Shown: positions 46,316-54,889 of the stretch, one piece after another
Layout of the letters: every line of letters starts with the position of its first letter
Position numbering within the stretch: the stretch's first letter is position 1
Source: Pseudoxanthomonas sp. YR558
Lineage (GTDB): Bacteria; Pseudomonadota; Gammaproteobacteria; Xanthomonadales; Xanthomonadaceae
Direction: 5' to 3'
Length of the DNA: 64,000 bases
Assembly: GCF_900116385.1 (NCBI RefSeq)
Contig: NZ_FPCI01000001.1
Location: forward strand, 1,178,001 to 1,242,000
Position numbers and translations under genes: made by a program
The notes under the pieces: model-generated
The model's input: the letters and a program-made list of their open reading frames with translations, nothing else
Database searches by the model: none
What the model was told of the DNA's origin: nothing

Positions 46316-46774
46316 TTACCCCTCCCCGGCCGCACACACCAGCCACACGCCATCACCGTAATCGGTGGTCGGGGTGAGGGTCTCCGGCGGCACGGCACCA
46401 TCAGAGTCCTGCACGTCCACGACGGCGCCCTTGCCTGCGGCCCAGCCCACGAACACTGCGACCAGGTGGCCGCGCGCGTCGAAGAGGGTGCGCTGGTACA
46501 GAGACTTGGATGCCACGGCATCGAACTCGGGAGCGACGGCGACACCGTACCGGCCAGGCAGATCAGGCGGCGTGTCCGGCCTCACCAGCGTGTTGACCTC
46601 GCCGAGTTCACCCGCATCGAACTGCCGCTGCACGGCGTCTTTCAATTGGGTGCGATACGCCGCATCGGAGAGCGCCTTGCCAGCGGCCACGCAGTCGGGG
46701 TCTTCCCGCGTGCAACCGGTGAAAGCAGTGGCCAGCAGGACGATGCAGCCCAGGTGGGCAATTCGGTTTCGCAT
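46316..46774 (-). CDS. Lipoprotein, first gene of a three-gene cassette
   Basis: A 152-residue lipoprotein starting MRNRIAHLGCIVLLATAF, with lipobox FTGC at about residue 22. The mature domain begins TREDPDCVAAGKALSDAA and has a mid-protein block SLYQRTLFDARGHLVAVFVGWA. A longer frame to 47014 was rejected because it lacks a signal there. The gene leads a tight cassette with the microprotein and the second lipoprotein. No family is assigned. Confidence 0.7.
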   Translation of the reverse strand: MRNRIAHLGCIVLLATAFTGCTREDPDCVAAGKALSDAAYRTQLKDAVQRQFDAGELGEVNTLVRPDTPPDLPGRYGVAVAPEFDAVASKSLYQRTLFDARGHLVAVFVGWAAGKGAVVDVQDSDGAVPPETLTPTTDYGDGVWLVCAAGEG

Positions 46775-46901
46775 TGAGTGCCTTGTGAACGGGTCAGGAT
46801 GAAAATGGCGGCGTCCCGCGTGCAGCCAGTTGCTTCGACGGTGATGCGATGCATTAAGCGTGCAGCGATCGTCCCAGCTTGGGCACTGTCCGCTGGTCAA
46901 C

Positions 46902-47279
46902 CTAAACCCAATGCCCAGAGCTGAAGTAATGACGGATCTGATCGTCACTGTGGAGGGAGTCATGGACCGATTGAAGGTGCTCATCGAAGCCGGCTGCGTA
47001 GACCACATCCGCAAACTTCTTCTGCACCCCAGGAGTCGCTGGAAACTGTGCAGGCAGGAAATGCAGGAAGGCTCGCGGCTTGCGTAGGGAAAATCCCGGG
47101 ACTAGCGCCTTCTTGAGACTCCGCAAGCACTGCTTGACTTCGCGAATGTCGGCGGCATTCAAATCGCGCCCCAGAGCCGCGCACTCGCGTCTGATCGAGC
47201 CGGACTGACCCACGACGCGACCCACGACGTGGTCGGGAGAGATCTGGATATGGAGGATGGGGCTACTGAATATCTTCAC
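46902..47279 (-). CDS. Hypothetical protein
   Basis: A 125-residue protein starting at GTG (VKIFSSPILHIQISPDHVVG), chosen because AAGGGA lies 6 nt upstream. The N-terminus weakly recalls MreB-like proteins that begin with a short beta hairpin, and the block KPRAFLHFLPAQFP may be a partner-binding segment. I do not assign a family. The gap 46775-46901 shows nothing. Confidence 0.6.
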   Translation of the reverse strand: MKIFSSPILHIQISPDHVVGRVVGQSGSIRRECAALGRDLNAADIREVKQCLRSLKKALVPGFSLRKPRAFLHFLPAQFPATPGVQKKFADVVYAAGFDEHLQSVHDSLHSDDQIRHYFSSGHWV

Positions 47280-47487
47280 TGCAATCCCTTGCGCCTGACC
47301 TGAATTTCGCCTCTAACGGCGTTCCACCGAGCTTCTGCAAAACAGCCGATGTGCGAACCCCCTGAGCCGTCCGCGACTTCCCTCGCCCACGACCGTGAGC
47401 GCCCCTTCATTGATACGACCCGATCTTAGGGCGGCCCGATTCAGCTCACAAGACGGGAACTGGGGGGTAAGTCCCCTCACCCGCTTC

Positions 47488-47703
47488 CTAGCCCCCTCGC
47501 TTGGCCTTGTGATACGCCACCAGGGCATTGGCATGACCATGGCCCATCTTGTGCTCGCTCTTCAGCAGGGCCACCTGCTCCATGTGCTTCCGGTCGCGGA
47601 CGGCGTCCAGGACCTTGAACCAGTGCTCCACCGGCTTGCCGTACTGCTTCTCTATCGAGGGAAAGTAGGAAGCCGGGCCTTTCACCTTCTCGTTCGTCGT
47701 CAT
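47488..47703 (-). CDS. DUF4287-domain protein
   Basis: A 71-residue protein starting MTTNEKVKGPASYFPSIEKQ. It fits the DUF4287 pattern: an N-terminal YFPSIEKQYGKPVEHWFKVL and a C-terminal EHKMGHGHANALVAYHKAK. A longer frame upstream is not supported. The function is unknown. The gap 47280-47487 shows no gene. Confidence 0.75.
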   Translation of the reverse strand: MTTNEKVKGPASYFPSIEKQYGKPVEHWFKVLDAVRDRKHMEQVALLKSEHKMGHGHANALVAYHKAKRGG

Positions 47704-47822
47704 GCATCGCTCCTTGGGGTGGTGTGGCGGCGGCCGCAGAACTGGATGGACTGCCCGGCCCTTGCCCATTCGACGAAGCAGCAGGTGGCGGATCGACATG
47801 CCGGCGGCGTCAGGCACCACAT

Positions 47823-47851
47823 AGGGCGGGGTGAGCGCAGCGGCCCCCAAC
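47823..47851. repeat. Degenerate REP-like palindrome
   Basis: GCGGGGTGAGCGCAGCGG followed by CCCCCAAC resembles the family of REP-like elements with arms TTGGGGT and ACCCCAA. It lies about 130 bases from a better copy at 47983-48008, and REP elements often cluster. Confidence 0.5.
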
Positions 47852-47982
47852 AGCCTCGACCCTGATCGTCGACGCGCTCGGCAACTAGGCTGCCGGAACG
47901 TTCAGCAAATCTCACCGTGAAGAAGTAGGTGCCGCCATCTCAACGGGTACGCCGATAGTCCATGCCCCGTCATCTCCCGCAT

Positions 47983-48008
47983 GTTGGGGTTCGCAAGCTC
48001 ACCCCAAC
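47983..48008. repeat. REP-like palindrome
   Basis: GTTGGGGT pairs with ACCCCAAC around a 10-base loop. The half GCAAGCTCACCCCAACCTATGG recurs at 48531-48552, so the pair brackets the truncated transposase remnants. This fits REP sequences mobilised by RAYT transposases. Confidence 0.7.
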
Positions 48009-48070
48009 CTATGGCCCTGTACCAGGTGCTGCGCCACTCCCGGCAGATCCAGACGTTTCGCTCTCCGCAT
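47999..48070 (-). pseudogene. Truncated RAYT transposase start, copy 1
   Basis: A 23-codon remnant reading MRRAKRLDLPGVAQHLVQ, the conserved N-terminus of REP-associated tyrosine transposases. It is cut after codon 18 and runs into the REP-like palindrome, where it meets a stop. Its upstream leader is the repeat 48021-48197. Confidence 0.75.
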
Positions 48071-48197
48071 AGCCCACCCTCCATGTCCTGGAGGGCACTG
48101 TGCGAGATAGCGCAGGACATGGAAAACCGCACGAGGCGTGATTCACCGTCAGAGGCACCCACCATGTCCTGTCGAAAAACGTACTCTGACCCCTATT
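48021..48197 (-). repeat. Tandem repeat unit, copy 1 (RAYT leader and start)
   Basis: This unit of about 177 bp holds the RAYT start and its upstream leader, with CCTCCATGTCCTGGAGG as an internal palindrome. It ends near AGGGGTCAGAGT on the minus strand. It matches 48282-48459 almost throughout. Confidence 0.8.
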
Positions 48198-48331
48198 CCT
48201 TTCGTTGGCGGAACATCCTGGGAATAGCACTCGCAATCCTGAAGCTGGAAGACATAAGCCTGCCTGTCATTCCCTCGTTGCACCAGGTGCTGCGCCACTC
48301 CGGGCAGATCCAGACGTTTCGCTCTCGGCAT
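48149..48331 (-). pseudogene. Truncated RAYT transposase start, copy 2
   Basis: A 60-codon frame starting MPRAKRLDLPGVAQHLVQRG, then NDRQAYVFQLQDCECYSQ, typical of the RAYT N-terminus. It then runs out into the leader of copy 1 and stops. The catalytic HUH and Tyr parts are missing, so it cannot be active. Confidence 0.75.
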
Positions 48332-48459
48332 AGCCCCACCCTCCATGTCCTGGAGGGCACTGTGCGAGATAGCGCGGGACACATAAAGCCGCACGAGGCG
48401 TGATTCACGGTCAGAAGCACCCACCACGTCCTGTCGGAAAATGCACTCTGACCCCTATT
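48282..48459 (-). repeat. Tandem repeat unit, copy 2 (RAYT leader and start)
   Basis: This matches 48021-48197 with scattered base changes and a few short gaps. The two units lie in the same orientation, 261 bp apart start to start. It ends next to the degraded second REP half at 48523-48552. Confidence 0.8.
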
Positions 48460-48522
48460 TTCCGATGGTTTGGCCTGGCGGACGTGTCATCGGAGTCGGG
48501 CCCATCCTCGTCTCGGCCTGCT

Positions 48523-48552
48523 GGCGTTTGCAAGCTCACCCCAACCTATGGT
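48523..48552. repeat. Degraded REP-like half site
   Basis: GCAAGCTCACCCCAACCTATGG matches the REP at 47983-48008, but the left arm is altered (GGCGTTT in place of TTGGGGT). It closes the RAYT remnant region. The whole of 47704-48561 holds no intact gene. Confidence 0.65.
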
Positions 48553-48561
48553 CCAGCCTCG

Positions 48562-48930
48562 TCAATCACGCCCGAGATCCTCAAGAATCGCATCCAACCC
48601 TTTCTCAGCGCAGATAGCCCTAGCCCTTTCTCTTGCTTCCAGCTCGCCAATTCGCCCGGACTCTCGCATCACTTCCTGCGAGTATCCTGACAATACAATG
48701 CTATTCACTACTTCTTCTTGAATCCGACGATGCAGTTCTATTGCGATCCATCGACGAGCTCGATCTTCATACTCTCGCGCACTTGAGGCTTCATGACCAT
48801 CGAATGCTTCGAAGTAAAAAAAATTGTCATACTCAGAAATGAATTCTTGAGCCGATAGCTCACCACTAATAAATCTCCGCACCACCTGAGTGGACCGGGC
48901 AAGGGCAGTAGCTAATTCGCCAGACGACAT
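48562..48930 (-). CDS. Candidate immunity protein for the Rhs toxin
   Basis: A 122-residue acidic, mostly helical protein starting MSSGELATALARSTQVVRRF, with EYDNFFYFEAFDGHEASS in the middle and a coiled-coil-like end RIGELEARERARAICAEKG. It lies 19 nt downstream of the Rhs gene on the same strand. Its base composition is clearly more AT-rich than its neighbours. Position and composition match immunity genes of polymorphic toxins. No family is recognised. Confidence 0.65.
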   Translation of the reverse strand: MSSGELATALARSTQVVRRFISGELSAQEFISEYDNFFYFEAFDGHEASSAREYEDRARRWIAIELHRRIQEEVVNSIVLSGYSQEVMRESGRIGELEARERARAICAEKGLDAILEDLGRD

Positions 48931-48949
48931 GAAGTGGGCCTCACTTGTT

Positions 48950-51900
48950 CTATTTTAGTGGGAGCCACGGCGTTCCATCCTCATTCTTGACACCTGGGAC
49001 ATGGCCATGGGGCTGCTGCGCCCTTGGATCGGGATGCGTAGAGGGCCTATGTCCGCCATCAATTCGTACCCCTGTAGGTTGGCCGTTCGCATCCCTTGCC
49101 TGAATAAAGCGACCGTCAGGCGATCCCTCAATCTTACCCCCAGGCGGTGTAACTATCGCGTTTCCCTTCGAATCCACAAAGATTGTGCCACGAGTGCCAT
49201 CTACCGCTCTGCCAGCATCTAAGAGCTTGTCCCCAGTCTTTATCCCTTTTGCGACTACGTCGCCGACCACGGGCACCAGCCCCACGCCAGCAGAAGCAAT
49301 ATTTGGAACAGTCGGATCCCGCACCGCCTCACCAATAGCCTTGATGTCCGAAACCACTGGCGTCAAATCCGCAGTAGTCTCCAGGAGCAATATTCCTCCC
49401 TCGCGCTCCAGCTTCGGCGGCGTCATGCTATAGACTTGCCGTCCATCCGGATCCGTGAACTTGTAGGGATTGCCGTTTGCGTAGCGGTAGCGATGGAATT
49501 GCCCAATTGGAGCGCCAAGCGCCGTCACCGGATCAACGGACAGGAACGTCCCAATCCCCGGATCGTAATACCGCTGCTGCATATACGTCAGCCCGGTAAC
49601 CCCGTCCTGCACATGCCCCGTGTAGCCGATGCCCTGATAGGTCGGCTTGCCGATCATGGTGCCGTAGGGCTCGTAGTCGTGCCGCTCGGTGACGGCGCCA
49701 GCCAGGTTCGTCACCGCGACCGGGCTGCCCAGTGCATCGGTGTGCTGGAATTTTAGATCGTAGGTCGAACCCGAGTACGCCCGCTCCCGCAGTGCGATGA
49801 CGCTGCCGGCGAAGTAAATGTTCTCGCTCGCGATCGCCTTACGATCATCCTGCTCATACAGAATCTGACCCGCCAGGCTGTACTGAGAAAGAATCCCACC
49901 CAACGTGGGACTCCAGGCCAGCACGCGGCGACCCTGACCATCGTACCGATAGCCCTCTTTCGTGGTGACGCCGCTACTGACCGATCTTAGACGGTTGCCG
50001 TAGTCGAATAGATGAGTGAGGTTATTCTTGTTGGCCAGATTCCCCTGCGCGTCATAATCCAGACCCACAATGCTCGCCCCTGAGCCATTCTTGATATTGC
50101 TCAGCCGGTTCTGCGCGCTATACACATACTCTGCGTAGTCCTTCACGCCGGCCAACTTCCAGGACTTCAAGTTGTCCAGCGCATCGTAGGTGAAGCGATG
50201 CCAGCAGTCGCCGCCGAACATGCATGAGCCCGCATCGGTGAGGCGATCCAAGCCGTCGTAATGCAGCCAACGGCTATAGACGCCCGTATTCCTGCCCGGC
50301 GTTTCATCGCCGATCACCGTGACGTTACCGTTCTGATCGTAGTCGTATCGCAGATCTGCGACACCAGGGCTAAGCACCCGTTGAGGCAGTTGGCGCGCGT
50401 TCTGCGACATCGAATGCACGATGCCATTGCCGTAGGTGAACTGCTTCAATGCGCCATTTGGATAGTAGGTAGCGGCGGACGCGTAGGCATAGCCCGATTG
50501 GTCGCGGGCCTCTGTCGCCTGACCCAACGCATTCGGCGCATAACTGATGGCGAGGTTCGTAGGGTACGTTTGGGTGGCTAGGCTGGCGTTGCGGTCATAC
50601 GTGTAGACGATAGGCCAGGTGTACCAGCCCGGCTGTTCGCTGTGCTCGGTCGTCAGCAGGCGTCGCTGGTTGTAGTAATAGCGATTGATGACCTGATCGC
50701 CACCACTGACGTTGTTCGTCGTAATGGACTGCGGAAGGCCGTCGGTGTGGTAGGCCCACGTCTGGCTACCCTTCCCATCCGGGAAGCTAAGCGTCTGCAG
50801 GCGATTCCGGTTGTTGTAGACGCGATCGCTCCGCCTGGCCGCCACCGCTGGCGTCGTTCCGTTTGGCTCACAGGCTTGACCCGCGGGGAGACCGGAGGAA
50901 GACCACTTCAGGTTGCCCGCTGTGTCGTACCCCATCAGCGTGGTGCCGGTCTCGGGCTCCTCGGAACGACACAGCTCCTGGTAGTCGTTGTAGCCGTAGT
51001 AACGCCAGACCTGAAGGCTGGCGTCGGCATTCCTGCGACGCAGCGCCGTTACCTTGCCGAACACGTCGCGATAAATCTCGGTCGACGCGCCTTCCGGGTG
51101 ATCGATTCCAGCAGGCGCATCAAAGCTCGGCTCGTCGAACACCTGGTAGATCGTGAGCGACTGATGGCCGCGCGGATTGGTGACCCGCGTTTTGAAGCCC
51201 GCCAAGTACTCCGTGGTCGTGGTCAGGAAGGTCGGAGAGAGCTCGCTGTCCTGGCTCGATGCCGTCACTCGGCCCAGCGCGTCGTAGGTCGTCCAGGTTC
51301 CCGTGGTCAGCGCATCGGTCGTGCCGGGATACGAAGCGAACGTCACCCGCCCATCATGGTCGTACGTGAACCGCTGGAAGCGCTTGGTGAGGGTTTCGGA
51401 GGTTGCGTCGGTCGCATCCAGCTCCTTGGTCACCAGCGGACGCCACTGCGCGTCGAAGTAGCTGATCTTCTGCGCATTACCGGTGGTGACGGTCTGTCGC
51501 CAATGTCCTGCGGGAATCCCGTATTCGGCCACCCCGACCTTGACGAAACTCAATACGGTCGCGTTCCACGCGGAGGTATCGCAGACGCCGGCCGTCGTCT
51601 CAGACGACTGCGTCACCAGATTCACCCGCCCCATGGCGTCATAGCCGTAGCACGTCTTGCTGCCGACCGCATTCGTCACCGAGGTGATCCACCCCTGGGG
51701 ATTGGCGCCAGCAGTCTCCACCGCGCCGTCGGCATACTGGATATTACGGGGAATGCCGCGGTACCAGTCCGTCAGCGTGGTGACGTTGTTGTTGCCGTCC
51801 TTCACCGTGGCGACCGTGCCGTCGGCGTGATACGTCAGCGTCTGGACCAACTTGCCAAAGCTGGAGTACGTGAGTGGCAGACTCCAGGTGGGATCGAACG

Positions 51901-52180
51901 TCACGGAGGACACCACGTCGTTGCCATCGCACACCGTGCTGGCAGGCACTGACGCGGCACAGGTGAGGCTTGCCGTCTGCCCCATCACCCATTTGCTCGG
52001 GTTGTCCTGGTAAGCGATGACCTCCGTGCGCGAGTAACTGACCTGCGCCCAGGCCGGCGCCGCTACCAGCAGCAAGAGACAGACCCCGAATACAGCGCGG
52101 CGTGCAGACACAGGTCGCTGCAGTTCAATCATCTTGAGTGTCCCCGAACGATCCGTGTTGGACATCAATACGCGGCTCAT
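48950..52180 (-). CDS. Secreted Rhs-repeat protein with a toxin-like C-terminal tail
   Basis: A 1076-residue YD-repeat protein. The signal peptide is VFGVCLLLLVAAPAWAQ after about 28 residues; in-frame ATGs nearer to it are possible starts. YD repeats such as YGYDAMGRVNLV run to a core end RYRYANGNPYKFTDPDG. After that, 162 residues differ in character: a hydrophobic pre-toxin part (SAGVGLVPVVGDVVAKG), then a polar tail with His/Asp groups (GGHRPSTHPDPRAQQPHGHV). The tail looks like a polymorphic toxin, perhaps a nuclease, but I do not name its family. It overlaps the upstream gene by ATGA. Confidence 0.85.
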   Translation of the reverse strand: MSRVLMSNTDRSGTLKMIELQRPVSARRAVFGVCLLLLVAAPAWAQVSYSRTEVIAYQDNPSKWVMGQTASLTCAASVPASTVCDGNDVVSSVTFDPTWSLPLTYSSFGKLVQTLTYHADGTVATVKDGNNNVTTLTDWYRGIPRNIQYADGAVETAGANPQGWITSVTNAVGSKTCYGYDAMGRVNLVTQSSETTAGVCDTSAWNATVLSFVKVGVAEYGIPAGHWRQTVTTGNAQKISYFDAQWRPLVTKELDATDATSETLTKRFQRFTYDHDGRVTFASYPGTTDALTTGTWTTYDALGRVTASSQDSELSPTFLTTTTEYLAGFKTRVTNPRGHQSLTIYQVFDEPSFDAPAGIDHPEGASTEIYRDVFGKVTALRRRNADASLQVWRYYGYNDYQELCRSEEPETGTTLMGYDTAGNLKWSSSGLPAGQACEPNGTTPAVAARRSDRVYNNRNRLQTLSFPDGKGSQTWAYHTDGLPQSITTNNVSGGDQVINRYYYNQRRLLTTEHSEQPGWYTWPIVYTYDRNASLATQTYPTNLAISYAPNALGQATEARDQSGYAYASAATYYPNGALKQFTYGNGIVHSMSQNARQLPQRVLSPGVADLRYDYDQNGNVTVIGDETPGRNTGVYSRWLHYDGLDRLTDAGSCMFGGDCWHRFTYDALDNLKSWKLAGVKDYAEYVYSAQNRLSNIKNGSGASIVGLDYDAQGNLANKNNLTHLFDYGNRLRSVSSGVTTKEGYRYDGQGRRVLAWSPTLGGILSQYSLAGQILYEQDDRKAIASENIYFAGSVIALRERAYSGSTYDLKFQHTDALGSPVAVTNLAGAVTERHDYEPYGTMIGKPTYQGIGYTGHVQDGVTGLTYMQQRYYDPGIGTFLSVDPVTALGAPIGQFHRYRYANGNPYKFTDPDGRQVYSMTPPKLEREGGILLLETTADLTPVVSDIKAIGEAVRDPTVPNIASAGVGLVPVVGDVVAKGIKTGDKLLDAGRAVDGTRGTIFVDSKGNAIVTPPGGKIEGSPDGRFIQARDANGQPTGVRIDGGHRPSTHPDPRAQQPHGHVPGVKNEDGTPWLPLK

Positions 52181-54339
52181 GGCTGCGCCCCCCCGCCGCC
52201 GGGACCACCACCGCCGGTGATGGTCACGGTTTTGTAGGCGGAACTCGCGCTGCAGACCGTGTTGTTGCAGGCCTTGATCCGGAAACTCGGCGTGCCGCGT
52301 CCCTGGGTGGAATAGCTGTTTCCTGCCCCGGTATAGACCACCCAGGGCGTGCCTCCCGCACTTCGCTCAAGCACGTAGTGCGTGGCATTGGCGACCGACG
52401 TCCAGGTCAACGTGAAGATCGCACCGCTTGCCGCACTCGAGGGCCCGGACAGAACGGGTACGGCGGGCACCACCGGGGGCACGGCTGAAGGGTCCGGCGG
52501 TGGGTCGGCAGGCGCGACGCTGCTGGCACGGGTCACCCGGGTGGGGCGATGGAGCGCATCCAACGCATCGACCTGGTAAGCGAAACGGACGCCTTGCCTG
52601 TCCCGCGTCGTCTTCGTCAGCGGTCGTGGGAACGTTGCGCTGAAACCGTCGCCGTCCATGCGATGGCTCACGCCAAAGGACGCGGGAGGGCTCGTCCTGC
52701 CCAGGTCATACGTATGGGTCACCCGCTCGAGGATGTTGCTCGCCGAGGTGCCGGACTCCACTTTCAGCAGTTTGCCTTCGTTGTACAGATACGTATTGCC
52801 ATGGAAGTAGCGCGACCATTCGCCGTTCGGACCCGACACCTCGGTGACGCTCGATCGTGCACAGGCTTCCGATGTACAAGGCGGTTGGGAACAGTCGTAG
52901 TTGGCCTGATCGCAGACGGGATAGTTCCGGGTCGTCCCCGGATAGAAATAGACGCTGGTATTGGGAATGTAGGCGTAGTTCCACACATCGGTCGCAATAC
53001 CGGTCCCTGAGATGCTCTTCTGTTTCAGGGTCAGGCTGTAGGCAGACGTCGCATAGAGATTGACGTCGTCATTGGGGTCGTTGTCCAACCCCCCTAGATT
53101 CGGGTTCTGTACGACGACATTGCGACAGGCAACGGGCACATAGCTCCTGCCATGCTCCCGGATATCGAGGGTGAAGGTCGCCAGCGCGCCCGCAGGATGA
53201 CGTATCGAACCGACGAACGTCGCGTCGTAGTTGATCGGCTGCTCGTTCACGAGGCAGGTGCGCAGGATCTCGCCCGTGGGTGGATACTCGTTGTACTTGA
53301 TCTCCGCATCCGTCAGGGCCGACAGCGACAGCGTCCAGGCGCTACCGTCCGGCAAGGCCACGCCGGTGAGTGTCTTTCGCCCCGACGCGCCGGTCGCATA
53401 CGAGTACGTCCACGTCCGCGACCCATCGCTGACGGACGAGACCGTGTCGCCGTTGTAGTTCAACGTGATCGTCCGACCATCGCTCGCCTGGATCTGCGTC
53501 AGCTTTCCAGGGGCATCCCACGCGTTGGTGTATGTGTAAGTTACGTAGTTGCCCAGCTTGTCTTCCACGCGTGTGGCGTACAGGAAGTTCTTCTTTCTGT
53601 TCAACGTCTGCTGGAGAATGCTGACCGTGCCATCGACGTTGATGACACGCAGGTACGCGGAACGGCTTGGCGGCTCTGGCGTCTGCCCCATCCAGTCGAA
53701 CCAGTACTTCGTACCGGCGGAGTCGACCGCCAAGAACCCTTCACCCGCCCCATTCTTGATCGACGAGAGACAGGACACATGCACCTGGCTATTCGTCATC
53801 CAGTGATACGTCAATCCATTGGCCGGCCTTGACGAGGAGGCCGCGGTGCGGATCAGCTCGTCGCTCTCAATACCGGGGATGCTGATCTGTACGCCTTGCC
53901 AGAAATCGGCGAGCCTGAACCTGCTGCCGGCGGGCAACGCGGGGAAATCCGAACTAGAGCAGCGATTGGTCGCCTCTGTTGGGCCCAGTACCCAGTTCGG
54001 GGCAGCGGCGGCATTGATGCTGGGAACATCCACCGTCCAATCCGCGAGCATTCCGAGATTGCCGAAATCCTTGCGATTGACCGCCGAATAGCTTCGGGAA
54101 AAGGCAACCGGCAAACCGCTGTTGCCCGGCAGGCTGACATCTGTCGCTGAGAACGAGAGCGCGCCATTGGACAGGCTCACTTGCTCGCCGGCCACGTTGG
54201 GGCCCAGCGGCGATATGGCCTGACTTACCTTGATACGCGCCGAGAACTCTTCCCATGTGTATTTGCCCGGCGAGGCGCTTTGGGCATTCGCCAGTGATAC
54301 GGCCATCAGCAAGCACAGGCCGGCAAAGATCCTTTTCAT
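52177..54339 (-). CDS. Secreted Rhs/SpvB-like protein, upstream partner
   Basis: A 720-residue protein with signal peptide MKRIFAGLCLLMAVSLANAQ. The N-terminal half has the Rhs shell start (VSLSNGALSFSATDVSLPGNSGLPVAFSRSYSAVN, shown here only as a region), then beta-rich repeats with YATRVEDKLGNYVTYTYTNA. The last 90 or so residues form a fibronectin-like domain (FTLTWTSVANATHYVLERS) and a Gly-rich tail. It overlaps the Rhs gene by 4 nt. AGGGGAAGT precedes its ATG. Confidence 0.85.
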   Translation of the reverse strand: MKRIFAGLCLLMAVSLANAQSASPGKYTWEEFSARIKVSQAISPLGPNVAGEQVSLSNGALSFSATDVSLPGNSGLPVAFSRSYSAVNRKDFGNLGMLADWTVDVPSINAAAAPNWVLGPTEATNRCSSSDFPALPAGSRFRLADFWQGVQISIPGIESDELIRTAASSSRPANGLTYHWMTNSQVHVSCLSSIKNGAGEGFLAVDSAGTKYWFDWMGQTPEPPSRSAYLRVINVDGTVSILQQTLNRKKNFLYATRVEDKLGNYVTYTYTNAWDAPGKLTQIQASDGRTITLNYNGDTVSSVSDGSRTWTYSYATGASGRKTLTGVALPDGSAWTLSLSALTDAEIKYNEYPPTGEILRTCLVNEQPINYDATFVGSIRHPAGALATFTLDIREHGRSYVPVACRNVVVQNPNLGGLDNDPNDDVNLYATSAYSLTLKQKSISGTGIATDVWNYAYIPNTSVYFYPGTTRNYPVCDQANYDCSQPPCTSEACARSSVTEVSGPNGEWSRYFHGNTYLYNEGKLLKVESGTSASNILERVTHTYDLGRTSPPASFGVSHRMDGDGFSATFPRPLTKTTRDRQGVRFAYQVDALDALHRPTRVTRASSVAPADPPPDPSAVPPVVPAVPVLSGPSSAASGAIFTLTWTSVANATHYVLERSAGGTPWVVYTGAGNSYSTQGRGTPSFRIKACNNTVCSASSAYKTVTITGGGGPGGGGAQP

Positions 54340-54408
54340 ACTTCCCCTGTCGTGTAGCGCGCCGATGCGTCGGTGCCGACCTGATCACCCCCGTGCCAGG
54401 CGACTACC

Positions 54409-54438
54409 AGTATCCACAGCGCACTTGAGGACCCGCAA
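54409..54438 (-). promoter_or_regulatory. Candidate promoter of the Rhs locus
   Basis: TTGCGG (54433-54438) and GATACT (54409-54414) are spaced 18 bp apart on the minus strand. The predicted leader is about 60 nt. The hexamers are only fair matches. Confidence 0.35.
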
Positions 54439-54548
54439 GCGCTTACCCAAGGTAAACGCATGTACATGTCATGGCGTACTGCGCAGATCGATCGAAGGTG
54501 ATCGGTGCTGGACCGAAAACCTGGCTCCGCTATCCGTCTCAGCGAAAG

Positions 54549-54575
54549 AAACGGCCTCGCATCGGGGGGCCGTTT
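54549..54575. terminator. Bidirectional hairpin in the Rhs-subtilase spacer
   Basis: AAACGGCC pairs with GGCCGTTT around an 11-base loop, with A-rich and T-rich flanks on both strands. The stretch 54340-54889 contains this, a weak promoter and the subtilase terminator, but no convincing gene. Confidence 0.55.
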
Positions 54576-54822
54576 GTTTCCTACCGAGCACCTGTAAACC
54601 GCCGCTAGGGCAGCCCCGTTGCGGGGGTGGACCTTGGCCACACCTTTGCCCTTGGCCGCCACCTTCAGCACACCGTCGACCTCACACGTCGCGATGGATG
54701 CCATCGTGTCTCCATCACACCGAACGCATCGTGCGACACCTCTGAGCACCCAGCGTTGGACCTTAGTGAGAGAAGAGGCCGTCACAGGATGACGATGGCT
54801 TAGGCACCCTCGCCTTCAAGGC

Positions 54823-54853
54823 AAAAAAGAACCCCGGCCTTGGCCGGGGTTCT
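54823..54853 (-). terminator. Terminator of the subtilase gene
   Basis: On the minus strand AACCCCGGCC pairs with GGCCGGGGTT around two bases and is followed by CTTTTTT. It is a strong intrinsic terminator 37 bases past the stop. Confidence 0.9.
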
Positions 54854-54889
54854 TCCTGCACCTCCCTATGCTCCCCTCGAGGGGAATCC

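Noticed and set aside
47704..48561. Possible CRISPR array in the repeat region
   Set aside because: Only two long repeats are present, with coding similarity to RAYT and no regular short repeats or spacers. No cas genes were seen.
52138..52488. Plus-strand frames over the Rhs genes
   Set aside because: Shadow frames without ribosome-binding sites or motifs.
54336..54785. 149-codon minus-strand frame ending at the Rhs start (ATGA overlap)
   Set aside because: It crosses a terminator-like hairpin and a candidate promoter, and the translated sequence lacks a hydrophobic core or any motif beyond one CxxC. The overlap is probably chance.
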